A DNA stretch of 35,174 bases from contig CALUKK010000150.1 in NCBI GenBank assembly GCA_944321205.1, positions 1-35,174 on the forward strand, written 5' to 3'. A program made the translations under genes and the position numbers. This DNA is from an uncultured Alistipes sp. GTDB lineage: Bacteria; Bacteroidota; Bacteroidia; Bacteroidales; Rikenellaceae. The notes beneath the pieces are model-generated. The model saw only the letters and a list, made by a program, of their open reading frames with translations. It was not told the DNA's origin and searched no databases. Shown piece by piece: positions 23,774 to 31,182 of the stretch. The number at the start of each line of letters is the position of its first letter. Position 1 is the stretch's first letter.

Positions 23774-25000
23774 ATGACTAAAGCCAAGAATTTCAAAACC
23801 GCCGTAGGGGTCGCCAACCGTACGGATCCCTATGTCGTCCTGGGGTCGACACGCGTCGAAAACGACCGCTTCTGGCGCTGGGGCGACGATAACCTCTTTC
23901 CGGCCGCCCTGGCCCTGATGGCCCGCCGTGCTACCACACACCGCCGCATCATCAACGACAAGGCCGATTACATCTCGGGCAAGGGCTTCATCTGCGACGA
24001 AACGCGTCAGCCCGCCCTGGCGGCATTCGTCCGCCGTGTGAACGGCAGCGGCGAGAGTCTGAGGCAGCTCCTCAACAAGCTGGCATTCGACAAGTCGCTC
24101 TTCGGAAATGCCTTCCTGGAGGTCGTCACCGATGCCGGCCACACGTTTCTCTCGCTCTACCATCAGGATGCCTCCCGGTGCCGCGTGGCCCGCGATTCGC
24201 AACACATCCTCCTGCACCACGACTGGGCGGCCTTCAAGCCCGCCGAAGCCCGCTCCCTGCCGCTCTATCCCGCCTTCGAGGCCCAGGAGGACGGAACCCT
24301 GCGCGCCATGATCCACTACAAGGACTACGAACCCATGTTCGAACACTACGGCGTACCGCCCTATATCGCGGGATTCGGCGTCTCGGCCATCGCCTACAAG
24401 ACCGACCGGTGGAACATCTCGCGCCTGGACAACTCCTTCCAGCTGTCGGGGGTGATGATGCTCGACTCGACCGTGGACAACGAAGCCGAAGCCGAACGCA
24501 TCGTCCGGCTGGCCGAACGCAAGTTCGCCGGAAACCCCGGGCAGGTGATGTTCGTCATCCGCGACGGCGGCGAGGATGACAATTCGCGATTCATCCCCAT
24601 CACGGCACAGAACGAGGGCGACTGGCAGGCGCTCCACGAACAGGCCGTCAGCGACATTGTCGTGGCACACTCCTGGTTCCGGACCCTGAGCGGGCTGGAT
24701 TATGCCTCGGGCTTCAATGCCGAACGCATCCTCCACGAATACGAGGTGGCCCTCAACACGGTGATTCTGGCCGAACAGGCCGAACTCACAGAGCCCATCC
24801 GCGGCGTCATCTCCGCCATCCTGGGACTCGACACCTCGTCGCTGCAGATCGTAAACCGCCCGCCGACCCGTTCGAAACCCATCTACATGAAGGTCTGGGA
24901 GGCACGCAAGGCCGACGGACTCGACTACGACCCCGAAGATCCCAAACAACAGTATTTCCTTTCGGAAATCACCAAATACAACGTCACAAGCATCGGCTGA
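23774..25000 (+). CDS. phage portal protein (cassette gene 6)
   Basis: 408 residues from ATG 23774 (MTKAKNFKTAVGVANRTDPYV); the open frame upstream to 23597 overlaps the capsid gene and is discarded. Portals form the dodecameric ring through which DNA enters the capsid. The N-terminal region contains FWRWGDDNLFPAALALMARRA and INDKADYISGKGF, the pattern of Bacteroidota phage portals. The middle holds the clip and stem region, about FQLSGVMMLDSTVDNEAEAE, and the tail has RPPTRSKPIYMKVWEARKAD. Length fits the smaller portal class. It follows the capsid gene after a strong hairpin and precedes another hairpin. A portal kept without a visible terminase is the oddest point of this cassette. Confidence 0.85.
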   Translation: MTKAKNFKTAVGVANRTDPYVVLGSTRVENDRFWRWGDDNLFPAALALMARRATTHRRIINDKADYISGKGFICDETRQPALAAFVRRVNGSGESLRQLLNKLAFDKSLFGNAFLEVVTDAGHTFLSLYHQDASRCRVARDSQHILLHHDWAAFKPAEARSLPLYPAFEAQEDGTLRAMIHYKDYEPMFEHYGVPPYIAGFGVSAIAYKTDRWNISRLDNSFQLSGVMMLDSTVDNEAEAERIVRLAERKFAGNPGQVMFVIRDGGEDDNSRFIPITAQNEGDWQALHEQAVSDIVVAHSWFRTLSGLDYASGFNAERILHEYEVALNTVILAEQAELTEPIRGVISAILGLDTSSLQIVNRPPTRSKPIYMKVWEARKADGLDYDPEDPKQQYFLSEITKYNVTSIG

Positions 25001-25009
25001 CAACGTCGC

Positions 25010-25051
25010 CCGTGCGGAGGACTCCGACCCCGACCGGAGAAGGTCGCACGG
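25010..25051. promoter_or_regulatory. hairpin between portal and connector genes
   Basis: The outer stem of seven pairs is CCGTGCG (25010-25016) with CGCACGG (25045-25051). An inner CTCCG/CGGAG stem lies near 25022-25039. A smaller ACGGC/GCCGT hairpin follows at about 25047-25064. No T tract is present. Like the hairpin at 23715, it lies in the only sizeable gap on that side of the portal gene. Confidence 0.55.
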
Positions 25052-25079
25052 CGGCCTTCGGCCGTAAACACACCCCCTC

Positions 25080-25553
25080 ATGAATACGCTCATCTCAACC
25101 TCCCAACTGATGCAGTTCGCCTTCGGAAACGGCGAATACCTGCCGCCCAACACCTTCAGCGAAGCGGACATCACGGCCGCCGAAGAACGATACCTCGTTC
25201 CGGTGATCGGACCGGCGCTCTACGAAAAACTCCTTGCGGGCGAATATGCCGAACTGCGCGACAACTATCTGGCCCGACCGCTGGCTCTCTTCACCCGGCT
25301 GGCCCTGCAGCCCCGTCTCGACATCCGCACCGGACAGTGCGGGACAACGGCGCCGAAAAGCTCCTGGGGAGAGCCCGCCGACGAGGAGTCCCTGCGCCGT
25401 CAGTGCCGGGCCCTGCGCAGCCAGGCCCGCACGCTGCTGCGCCGGGCCGTCGCCTACCTCGAAACCCACCCCGGGAAGTTCCCCGAATACCTCCCCGAAA
25501 AGAACATTCTGAATCGTTGTACGACCGATGGAGGCTTTGTTCAGATTCGTTAG
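25080..25553 (+). CDS. DUF6712-like phage head-tail connector protein (cassette gene 7)
   Basis: 157 residues. The helical N-terminal half (FSEADITAAEERYLVPVIGP then ALYEKLLAGEY), the short glycine segment TGQCGTTAPKSSW, a second helix (ESLRRQCRALRSQARTLLRR) and the tail FPEYLPEKNILNRCTTDGG match my memory of DUF6712-type proteins found next to portals in Bacteroidota phages. Its position straight after the portal supports a connector or head-completion role. It overlaps the holin gene by 26 bases. Function is inferred; the family name is from memory and could be checked with a profile search. Confidence 0.7.
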   Translation: MNTLISTSQLMQFAFGNGEYLPPNTFSEADITAAEERYLVPVIGPALYEKLLAGEYAELRDNYLARPLALFTRLALQPRLDIRTGQCGTTAPKSSWGEPADEESLRRQCRALRSQARTLLRRAVAYLETHPGKFPEYLPEKNILNRCTTDGGFVQIR

Positions 25554-25980
25554 CGGCGCCGTGGCGGGGATCGCCGCGCTGTTCGCACCCATCAACCCGC
25601 TCGTGGCCACCACCGTGCTCTTCATCGGCGTCGACTTCCTTTCGGGGGTCTTCGCCGACAGGGCCGTCGCCCGGCGTGAAGGAAGGAAATGGTATTTCGA
25701 AAGCTGCAAGGCCTGGAGAACCGTCATGAAGATGGGACTCGCCGTCACGGCCATCGCCATGGCCTGGCTCCTGGACCGCTGTGTCCTGGACTTCATGCAG
25801 CTGAATCTGGCCAAGCTCTTCACGGGGTTCACCTGCGGAGTCGAGTTCTGGTCGTTTCTCGAAAACGCCGCACAACTCTCCGAAGCACCGCTCTTCCGCT
25901 GGCTGCGACGCTACGCCAAGCGGCGTGTGGAGACACATCTTCAAATCAGGGAGGACGACCATGGCCCGAGGACTCGATAA
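25528..25980 (+). CDS. phage holin-family membrane protein (cassette gene 8)
   Basis: 150 residues. Holins form pores in the inner membrane to time release of the lysin. Hydrophobic helices are at about 8-40 (VSGAVAGIAALFAPINPLVA through VLFIGVDFLSGVFA), 66-85 (VMKMGLAVTAIAMAWLL) and 95-115 (AKLFTGFTCGVEFWSFL). The segment DFLSGVFADR followed by a basic loop is typical of the phage_holin_4 type common in this phylum. The C-terminus is basic and charged (RRYAKRRVETH). It overlaps the connector gene at its start and the lysin gene by 20 bases at its end, a tight lysis module. It could also be a toxin-secretion-type holin. Confidence 0.8.
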   Translation: MEALFRFVSGAVAGIAALFAPINPLVATTVLFIGVDFLSGVFADRAVARREGRKWYFESCKAWRTVMKMGLAVTAIAMAWLLDRCVLDFMQLNLAKLFTGFTCGVEFWSFLENAAQLSEAPLFRWLRRYAKRRVETHLQIREDDHGPRTR

Positions 25981-26368
25981 CCGCAATCCCGGCAACATCC
26001 GCCGCTCGAAGGTCCGCTACCGGGGCGAGGTGCAACCCTCCCGCGATCCCGACTTCAAGGAGTTCGAAAGTCTGGCCTGGGGCTATCGCGCCATCTTCGT
26101 GCTGCTCGACACCTACCGCATCCGCTACGGGCTCGACACCATCCGGGGGATGATCTCCCGTTGGGCCCCGCCCTCGGAGAACCACACCGACATCTACATC
26201 CGCGCCGTGGCCGCCGATACGGGACTCGAACCCGACGAACGTCTCGACACCCGCGACCCGGCGACGATGATTCCCCTTGCCGCGGCCATTTCCCGCGTGG
26301 AGAACGGCACAAAGGCCGATCTGCGCGACGTGGAAGCCGGATGGCAGCTCTTTGAGCCGGGGAAATGA
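25961..26368 (+). CDS. muramidase-like phage lysin / 'structural protein P5' type (cassette gene 9)
   Basis: 135 residues from ATG 25961, which has a good ribosome-binding-like GGGAGG ten bases upstream; a GTG at 25925 is rejected. The opening MARGLDNRNPGNIRRS is the signature of a family of small phage peptidoglycan-degrading proteins, often named structural protein P5 in annotation. AWGYRAIFVLLDTYRIRYGL and IRGMISRWAPPSENHTDIYI are typical too. Glutamates in FKEFES and SENH are candidates for catalysis, but I cannot assign the active site. No signal peptide, so export through the adjacent holin is plausible. Overlap with the holin gene fits a lysis pair. The stop lies 33 bases before comEC with no terminator between. 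Confidence 0.78.
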   Translation: MARGLDNRNPGNIRRSKVRYRGEVQPSRDPDFKEFESLAWGYRAIFVLLDTYRIRYGLDTIRGMISRWAPPSENHTDIYIRAVAADTGLEPDERLDTRDPATMIPLAAAISRVENGTKADLRDVEAGWQLFEPGK

Positions 26369-26401
26369 CACTTTCAGACATATTTTGATTATCTTGCAGG
26401 T

Positions 26402-27880
26402 ATGAAAATCGCCTGCCTGTTCGCCCGGCTCGACCGGATGCCGATGGTCAAGCTCCTCGCGCCCTTTGCCGTGGGGATTGCGTTGGCCGCCCGATTCGAA
26501 CTGCCCCTGTGGTTTCTCGCAGGGGCTTTCGTCGTCACGGGAGTCGTGGCCCTGCTGCTGCGCTCGGGCGCGGCGACCGTGGCCCTGCTCCTTACGACGG
26601 GATTCGCCGCCGCACAGCTCCGGACCCCCGAGATTACGGCTCCTCGGGAGATCAATACCCTCTACGAGGTAGTCATCGAGGGATTTCCCGTCGAACGGGA
26701 TCGATACTCGGTGGCCGATGCGACGGTAAGGGCCTGGCGAGATCCCTCGTCCGGACACTGGAACGCCTCGGATGCCCGGATCCGGCTCTATGCCGATTCG
26801 CTGACCGTGCTCCGCGACGGCTCCCGGATCCGCTGCCGAGGTCGCATCCAACCCTTCCGGGGCGGAGCCGAGAGCTATCGACGGCTGATGCAACGGCGCG
26901 GATACGCCGGGACGCTGTGGATCGGACAGCCGCAGATCCTCGAACAGATGGAGTCCCGTGCCGCCACGCTGCATCATCATGCCGTCGAACGCCTCGAACG
27001 GCTGCCGATGAACCCCGAAGCCCGGGCCGTGGTCGAGGCCATGGCCGCCGGCGAGCGGCGTGCCATCTCCACGGAGTTGCGGACGGCATACTCCCGCAGC
27101 GGAATGTCCCATCTGCTGGCCGTGTCGGGTCTCCATACGGGCATCGTCTTCGTCGTGGTGAATGTCCTGCTCTGGTGGTTGCCGCTGTTGCGCCGGGGCC
27201 ATCTGCTCAAGAACCTGCTGGCCGCCACGTCCGTCTGGCTCTTTGTCGCCGCAGCCGGATTTCCGCCCAGCGCCGTGCGGGCCGCCGTGATGTGCACCGT
27301 GCTCCAAACGGCCCTGGCTTCGGCTTCGGAGTATGTCGGAATGAATGCCCTGGCCACGGCAGCCTTCGGCATGCTGCTCTGGAATCCGGCCTGGATCGGA
27401 GATCTCAGTTTTCAGCTTTCGTTCCTTGCCGTGGCGGGGATTCTAGCCTGGGGCGTACCTCTTTGCCGCCGGTGCCGGACCCGCCGCAAATGGCTGAACA
27501 GCGTGATCGACGCCTACGTGATCGGACTGACGGCCACACTTGCCACGGCTCCGCTCGTCTCGCACACCTTCGGACTCATTCCGCTGGCCGGACTGCTTGT
27601 CAACCCGGTGGCCATCGTGCTGGCCGGGGTCGTGGTCTTCGGCGGGGCCCTCTGGATGCTGGCGCCCATCGCTCCGCTCGCCCCGCTCTTCGGATGGGTG
27701 ACGGGCAAGGCCGCCGAGGCGGTCAATGCACTGGCCCGCCTCACGGCGTCGCTTCCCGGAGGCACGGCCGAATGGATGCCCGACAAGACCCTGACGGGAC
27801 TTCTCTACGGCTGTTTCCTCCTCGCGACACTCGCCATCTGGTGCCGGGAACCGGAAAAAAGAGTATCTTTGCCCCACTGA
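26402..27880 (+). CDS. comEC: ComEC/Rec2-type competence channel, no nuclease domain
   Basis: 492 residues. ComEC is the inner-membrane channel that brings single-stranded DNA into the cytoplasm during natural transformation. The N-terminal DUF4131-type region (about 1-195) includes two early hydrophobic helices. The competence domain follows with AYSRSGMSHLLAVSGLHTGI (near residue 228), the family signature, then many membrane helices (about 240-480) including GDLSFQLSFLAVAGILAWGV. The metallo-beta-lactamase-like C-terminal domain of longer homologues is absent, as is usual in many Bacteroidota. It starts 33 bases after the lysin gene on the same strand with no terminator between, so cassette read-through may reach it. 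The usual partners comEA, comF and dprA are not in the window. Confidence 0.88.
   Translation: MKIACLFARLDRMPMVKLLAPFAVGIALAARFELPLWFLAGAFVVTGVVALLLRSGAATVALLLTTGFAAAQLRTPEITAPREINTLYEVVIEGFPVERDRYSVADATVRAWRDPSSGHWNASDARIRLYADSLTVLRDGSRIRCRGRIQPFRGGAESYRRLMQRRGYAGTLWIGQPQILEQMESRAATLHHHAVERLERLPMNPEARAVVEAMAAGERRAISTELRTAYSRSGMSHLLAVSGLHTGIVFVVVNVLLWWLPLLRRGHLLKNLLAATSVWLFVAAAGFPPSAVRAAVMCTVLQTALASASEYVGMNALATAAFGMLLWNPAWIGDLSFQLSFLAVAGILAWGVPLCRRCRTRRKWLNSVIDAYVIGLTATLATAPLVSHTFGLIPLAGLLVNPVAIVLAGVVVFGGALWMLAPIAPLAPLFGWVTGKAAEAVNALARLTASLPGGTAEWMPDKTLTGLLYGCFLLATLAIWCREPEKRVSLPH
27864..27871 (+). promoter_or_regulatory. -7 promoter box for the methyltransferase gene
   Basis: TATCTTTG matches TAnnTTTG and overlaps the last codons of comEC. 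Predicted start about 27878, giving a leader of roughly 20 bases to the GTG at 27898. No clear -33 TTTG was seen. Confidence 0.5.
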
Positions 27881-27897
27881 ACGCAAACGCCTCATCC

Positions 27898-29043
27898 GTG
27901 ATCACCGCCGAAGAATACGATGTGCTGTGCCGCGACGAGCTTCGAAAGGCCGTCGCCGCCGCGCGGGGACGCGATCCGCTCGAAGTGGCACTGGACCGCA
28001 CCGTTCCCCGGGCCCGGCTGGTCGCCACGCAGGTCAAGTACCTCGCCCGGGCCGAACGGAAACTCCCGACGTATGCCGCGGCACAATGCATTCTGCCGCC
28101 CAGAGCCTTCGAACAGGCCTCGAGTGAAGCCGCAGCCGCCCACAAGGAGATTTCGGGGGAGTCCGTACTGGATCTCACCTGCGGACTGGGCGTCGACAGC
28201 CTTGCCCTGAGCCGGCGTTTCCGCCGCGTGGTGGCCCTCGAACGCGACCCCCTGCTGGCCCGGATCACGACGGATAATTTTGCCAGGATGGGAATTACCA
28301 ATGTCGAGATTCTGCCGACGTCGGCCGAGGAGTACCTCGCAGGGAATCCCGGACATTTCGACTGGGTTTATGCCGATCCCGACCGCCGTTCGGCCGAAGG
28401 CCGCAAGCAGGTGCGGCTGGAAGCCTGCTCGCCCGACATCCTGGCACTGAAACCCCGCATCGACCGCATCTGCGAACGGCTCTGTCTGAAGAACTCCCCG
28501 CTCTTCGATGTCGACGAGGCGCTGCGGCTTTTCCCCCGCAGTCGGGTCGAGGTCGTCTCGCTGGGCAACGAATGCAAGGAGGTGATCGTCTATGCCGACG
28601 GCGCGGGACCCTCGATCATGGCCACGGCTCTCGGCACGGGGAGTTTCGCGGCACGCCCCGACACCTCCGTATCCGAGGCTCCGGAGTTCGACCCGACACG
28701 CTACGGCTGGCTCATCGTTCCGGACGTCGCCCTCCAGAAGGCCCGGCTCGTACGCCTCCACCTGGCCGGCAAGGCCGACTGCTGGAGCGACAACTCCTTC
28801 GGCTTTGCCGTCGAACGGCCTCTCGACGTAATCGGGCGCGTACTCGAAATCGAAGAGATCCAGCCCTTCGACCCCAAAAAGCTGAAACACCAATGGAAAG
28901 GGCACGGCGCCGAGATCCTCAAGCGGGACTTCCCGCTCCGCCCCGAGGAGCTGATGCGGCGCCTCGGCCTGCGCCCCGGCAACGAACTCCGGCTGGCCTT
29001 CACGAAAATCGGGAACGATTTTTGGGCAATCCGTCTAAAATAG
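27898..29043 (+). CDS. PG_1098-type class I SAM methyltransferase
   Basis: 381 residues from the GTG at 27898 (VITAEEYDVLCRDELRKAVA, the first residue read as Met). The long open frame upstream is a shadow of comEC, and no ATG occurs before residue ~130. It fits the Bacteroidota family typified by Porphyromonas PG_1098: a helical N-terminal domain, a Rossmann SAM domain with motif I VLDLTCGLGVDSLALSRRF, and the motif IV-like DWVYADPDRRS, then ferredoxin-like and THUMP-like C-terminal regions (VIGRVLEIEEIQPFDPKKLK). Members are thought to act on RNA, but the target is not known to me. It runs 18 bases after comEC, with its own likely promoter. The next promoter overlaps its final codons. Confidence 0.85.
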   Translation: MITAEEYDVLCRDELRKAVAAARGRDPLEVALDRTVPRARLVATQVKYLARAERKLPTYAAAQCILPPRAFEQASSEAAAAHKEISGESVLDLTCGLGVDSLALSRRFRRVVALERDPLLARITTDNFARMGITNVEILPTSAEEYLAGNPGHFDWVYADPDRRSAEGRKQVRLEACSPDILALKPRIDRICERLCLKNSPLFDVDEALRLFPRSRVEVVSLGNECKEVIVYADGAGPSIMATALGTGSFAARPDTSVSEAPEFDPTRYGWLIVPDVALQKARLVRLHLAGKADCWSDNSFGFAVERPLDVIGRVLEIEEIQPFDPKKLKHQWKGHGAEILKRDFPLRPEELMRRLGLRPGNELRLAFTKIGNDFWAIRLK

Positions 29044-29052
29044 CTACCTTTG
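29021..29052 (+). promoter_or_regulatory. promoter of yihY and following genes
   Basis: TTTG at 29021-29024, a 20-base spacer and TACCTTTG at 29045-29052 match the Bacteroidota TTTG/TAnnTTTG promoter exactly. Predicted start about 29059, 26 bases before the ATG at 29085. It is the best promoter in the window. The -33 element lies inside the methyltransferase gene. Confidence 0.8.
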
Positions 29053-29084
29053 TACGTATCGCACCGCGCGTAACGGATTCGCCC

Positions 29085-30389
29085 ATGAAACCGAGCAACC
29101 TCCTTACATACTTCACCGATACGATCTTCCGCCGCGACGTAAGCCATTGGCGCAATCCCGTGGTGCGGTGGCTCGTACAGCAGTATCGGCTGCTCTTCTA
29201 CACGGCCCGCGGCCTGCTCGAACACGGAACCATCGTCCGCTCGGCGGCCCTGACCTTCTATACGCTCATGTCGCTCGTGCCGCTGCTGGCGCTGGTCTTT
29301 GCCGTGGTCAAGGGGTTCGGCCTGGCAGACGGCCTGGTCGAGAATCTCTACGGACTCTTCCCGCAACATCCCGAAACCGTCGACTACATCGTCGGCTTTG
29401 CCGAAAATGCCCTGGCCCGCACACAGGGCGGCGTGGTGGCCGCCGTGGGTCTGGTGATGCTCTTCTGGGCCGTGATCCGGGTCTTCAGCTCGATCGAGAA
29501 CGCCTTCAACAACATCTGGGAGGTCAAGGTCGAACGCAGCATCGCCCGGCAATGGACCGACTATATCGCCGTGGTGATGATCGTCCCGGTACTCTGGATC
29601 CTCGCCAACGCCGTGGGCAACTACCTCGAACAGCAACTGGGACTCTACGACAAGTGGTATTTCACGACCCTCTCGCGTCTGGCCTCGATGATAGTCATCT
29701 GGGCGATGTTCACACTGCTTTACCTGATCATCCCCAACGCCCGCGTGCGCTTCGCCAGCGCCCTGATGGCCGGAATCGTCGCCGGAACCTGTTTCCTGCT
29801 CTTCCAATGGGGCTACGTCTACGTCCAGCGCTGGATGACCTCCTACAACGCCATCTACGGAAGTTTTGCGGCCCTGCCGCTCTTCCTCATCTGGATGCAG
29901 ACCTCCTGGGAGATCCTGCTCTTCGGCGGCGAACTGTCGTTCGCCTACCAGAACATCCGCCGCTTCGCCGAGGAGCGGGAATCGCTGCGCATCAGCTACG
30001 ACCAGCGCCGCAAGGTGATCCTTGCGGTGATGATCCTCGTGGCCCGGCACTTCCGCAAACAGGGCGGAACCCTCTGCGCGGATGCGATCCGCGAACAGCT
30101 CGGACTTCCCACCCGTATCGTCAACGACATTCTTTTCCAACTCGTCCAGGCCGGACAACTCATCGCCGTGCGCAGCGGAGACGGCGACCGCGACGTGGCC
30201 TTCGCTCCGGCGCATGATCTGGGATCGATGACCGTTTACGGCATTCTGGAGGCCGTGGAACGGAGCGGCCCGACGACCCTCGACCTGAAACAGAATCCCG
30301 AACTGAAACGGATGAGCGAAGAGGTGGAGACGCTCAAGGAGGAGGTGCGGCGCTCCCCCAACAACGTGCGCCTCACGGATCTGTTGTAA
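29085..30389 (+). CDS. YihY/UPF0761 family inner-membrane protein
   Basis: 434 residues from ATG 29085, just downstream of a strong promoter. The family was once called ribonuclease BN, a name now considered wrong; its role is unresolved. About six membrane helices span residues 50-310, including SAALTFYTLMSLVPLLALVF, AVGLVMLFWAVIRVFSSI, a helix near VVMIVPVLWILANAVG, MIVIWAMFTLLYLIIPNA and ALMAGIVAGTCFLLFQWGYV. The signature SYNAIYGSFAALPLFLIWMQ is typical of the family. The C-terminal ~120 residues are cytoplasmic and resemble a winged helix (ADAIREQLGLPTRIVNDILF). This extension is common in Bacteroidota members. The following gene starts 13 bases later. Confidence 0.88.
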   Translation: MKPSNLLTYFTDTIFRRDVSHWRNPVVRWLVQQYRLLFYTARGLLEHGTIVRSAALTFYTLMSLVPLLALVFAVVKGFGLADGLVENLYGLFPQHPETVDYIVGFAENALARTQGGVVAAVGLVMLFWAVIRVFSSIENAFNNIWEVKVERSIARQWTDYIAVVMIVPVLWILANAVGNYLEQQLGLYDKWYFTTLSRLASMIVIWAMFTLLYLIIPNARVRFASALMAGIVAGTCFLLFQWGYVYVQRWMTSYNAIYGSFAALPLFLIWMQTSWEILLFGGELSFAYQNIRRFAEERESLRISYDQRRKVILAVMILVARHFRKQGGTLCADAIREQLGLPTRIVNDILFQLVQAGQLIAVRSGDGDRDVAFAPAHDLGSMTVYGILEAVERSGPTTLDLKQNPELKRMSEEVETLKEEVRRSPNNVRLTDLL

Positions 30390-30402
30390 AACATCGCACA
30401 TC

Positions 30403-31182
30403 ATGAAACGTATCGTTCTCATAGGAAGTGGAAATCTGGCCGAAGCGCTGGCCCGGGCCGTCGCGACAAGCCCGCTGGAGATCGTTCAGCTCTTTGCCCG
30501 CAACCCCGAACGCGGTCAGACCGTGGCCCGGCTGGCGGGATGCGGATGGACCGACGACCCCGCCCACCTGGACCGAACGGCCGATCTCTATCTGATCGCC
30601 GTAAGCGATCGGGCCGTGTCCGAGGTGGCCTCCACACTTCCGATCCCCGAGTCGGCCGCCGTGGCGCACACGGCCGGCAGCGTTCCTCTGGAGGCCTTGC
30701 CCGAACGATTCGCCCGTCGGGCGGTCTTCTACCCGATGCAGACCTTCACCAAAGGCCGTGCCGTGGATTTTTCACAGATCCCGATCTTCCTCGAGACCTC
30801 GGCACCCGAATGGCGCCCGGAACTGGAGACGCTGGCCCGACAACTCTCCCGCAAAGTCTTCTGGGCCGACTCCGCCCGGCGTGGCAACGTGCATCTGGCG
30901 GCGGTCTTCGCCTGCAACTTCGTCAACCACATGTACGCCATCGGCGAAGAGATCGTACAGCGTGCCGGTCTCGATTTCGAGGTTCTCAAGGCCCTCATCG
31001 CCGAAACCGCGGCCAAGGCCTGCGACGCCCGCTCGCCGCGCGACGTGCAGACCGGCCCTGCCGTGCGCAACGACACCACAACGCTGGAACGACACCTCCG
31101 CCTGCTCGACACGGAACCGACCTTACAGGATATCTATACGCAAATCAGCAAAAACATATGGGAAACTTCAAGGAAGAGATAG
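30403..31182 (+). CDS. DUF2520 / Rossmann-fold NAD(P)-binding protein
   Basis: 259 residues. An N-terminal NAD(P)-binding Rossmann motif is visible as IVLIGSGNLAEALARAV, followed by ADLYLIAVSDRAVSEVA. The C-terminal helical domain (DUF2520) carries NVHLAAVFACNFVNHMYAIG, a hallmark of this family. The layout resembles ketopantoate or pyrroline-5-carboxylate reductases, but the substrate is unknown. It lies between yihY and the KdsC-type gene and overlaps the latter by 25 bases, a pairing frequently seen in Bacteroidota. It is probably transcribed from the promoter at 29021. Confidence 0.88.
   Translation: MKRIVLIGSGNLAEALARAVATSPLEIVQLFARNPERGQTVARLAGCGWTDDPAHLDRTADLYLIAVSDRAVSEVASTLPIPESAAVAHTAGSVPLEALPERFARRAVFYPMQTFTKGRAVDFSQIPIFLETSAPEWRPELETLARQLSRKVFWADSARRGNVHLAAVFACNFVNHMYAIGEEIVQRAGLDFEVLKALIAETAAKACDARSPRDVQTGPAVRNDTTTLERHLRLLDTEPTLQDIYTQISKNIWETSRKR

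Larger units (their letters stand above)
18160..26368 (+). mobile_element. compact phage-derived virion/lysis cassette
   Basis: Nine consecutive plus-strand genes: two tail/virion-like proteins, a small helical protein, ClpP-type prohead protease, major capsid protein, portal, connector-like protein, holin and lysin. All frames are open, with overlaps or short gaps. It is flanked directly by mqnA and comEC. Large terminase, tape measure, tail tube, integrase, repressor and replication genes are absent, and no direct repeats that could be attachment sites were seen at the edges. Base composition looks like that of the neighbouring genes. It is probably a prophage remnant or a domesticated or satellite-type element. 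Limits are inferred from gene content. Confidence 0.75.

Noticed and set aside
17830..26401. Attachment-site repeats at the edges of the phage cassette
   Set aside because: No convincing direct repeat of useful length was found between the left leader and the lysin-comEC gap; only scattered short matches.
26509..27897. Long open frame leading into the methyltransferase as a fused protein
   Set aside because: It is the second frame of comEC and has arginine- and proline-rich shadow composition. The methyltransferase starts at GTG 27898.
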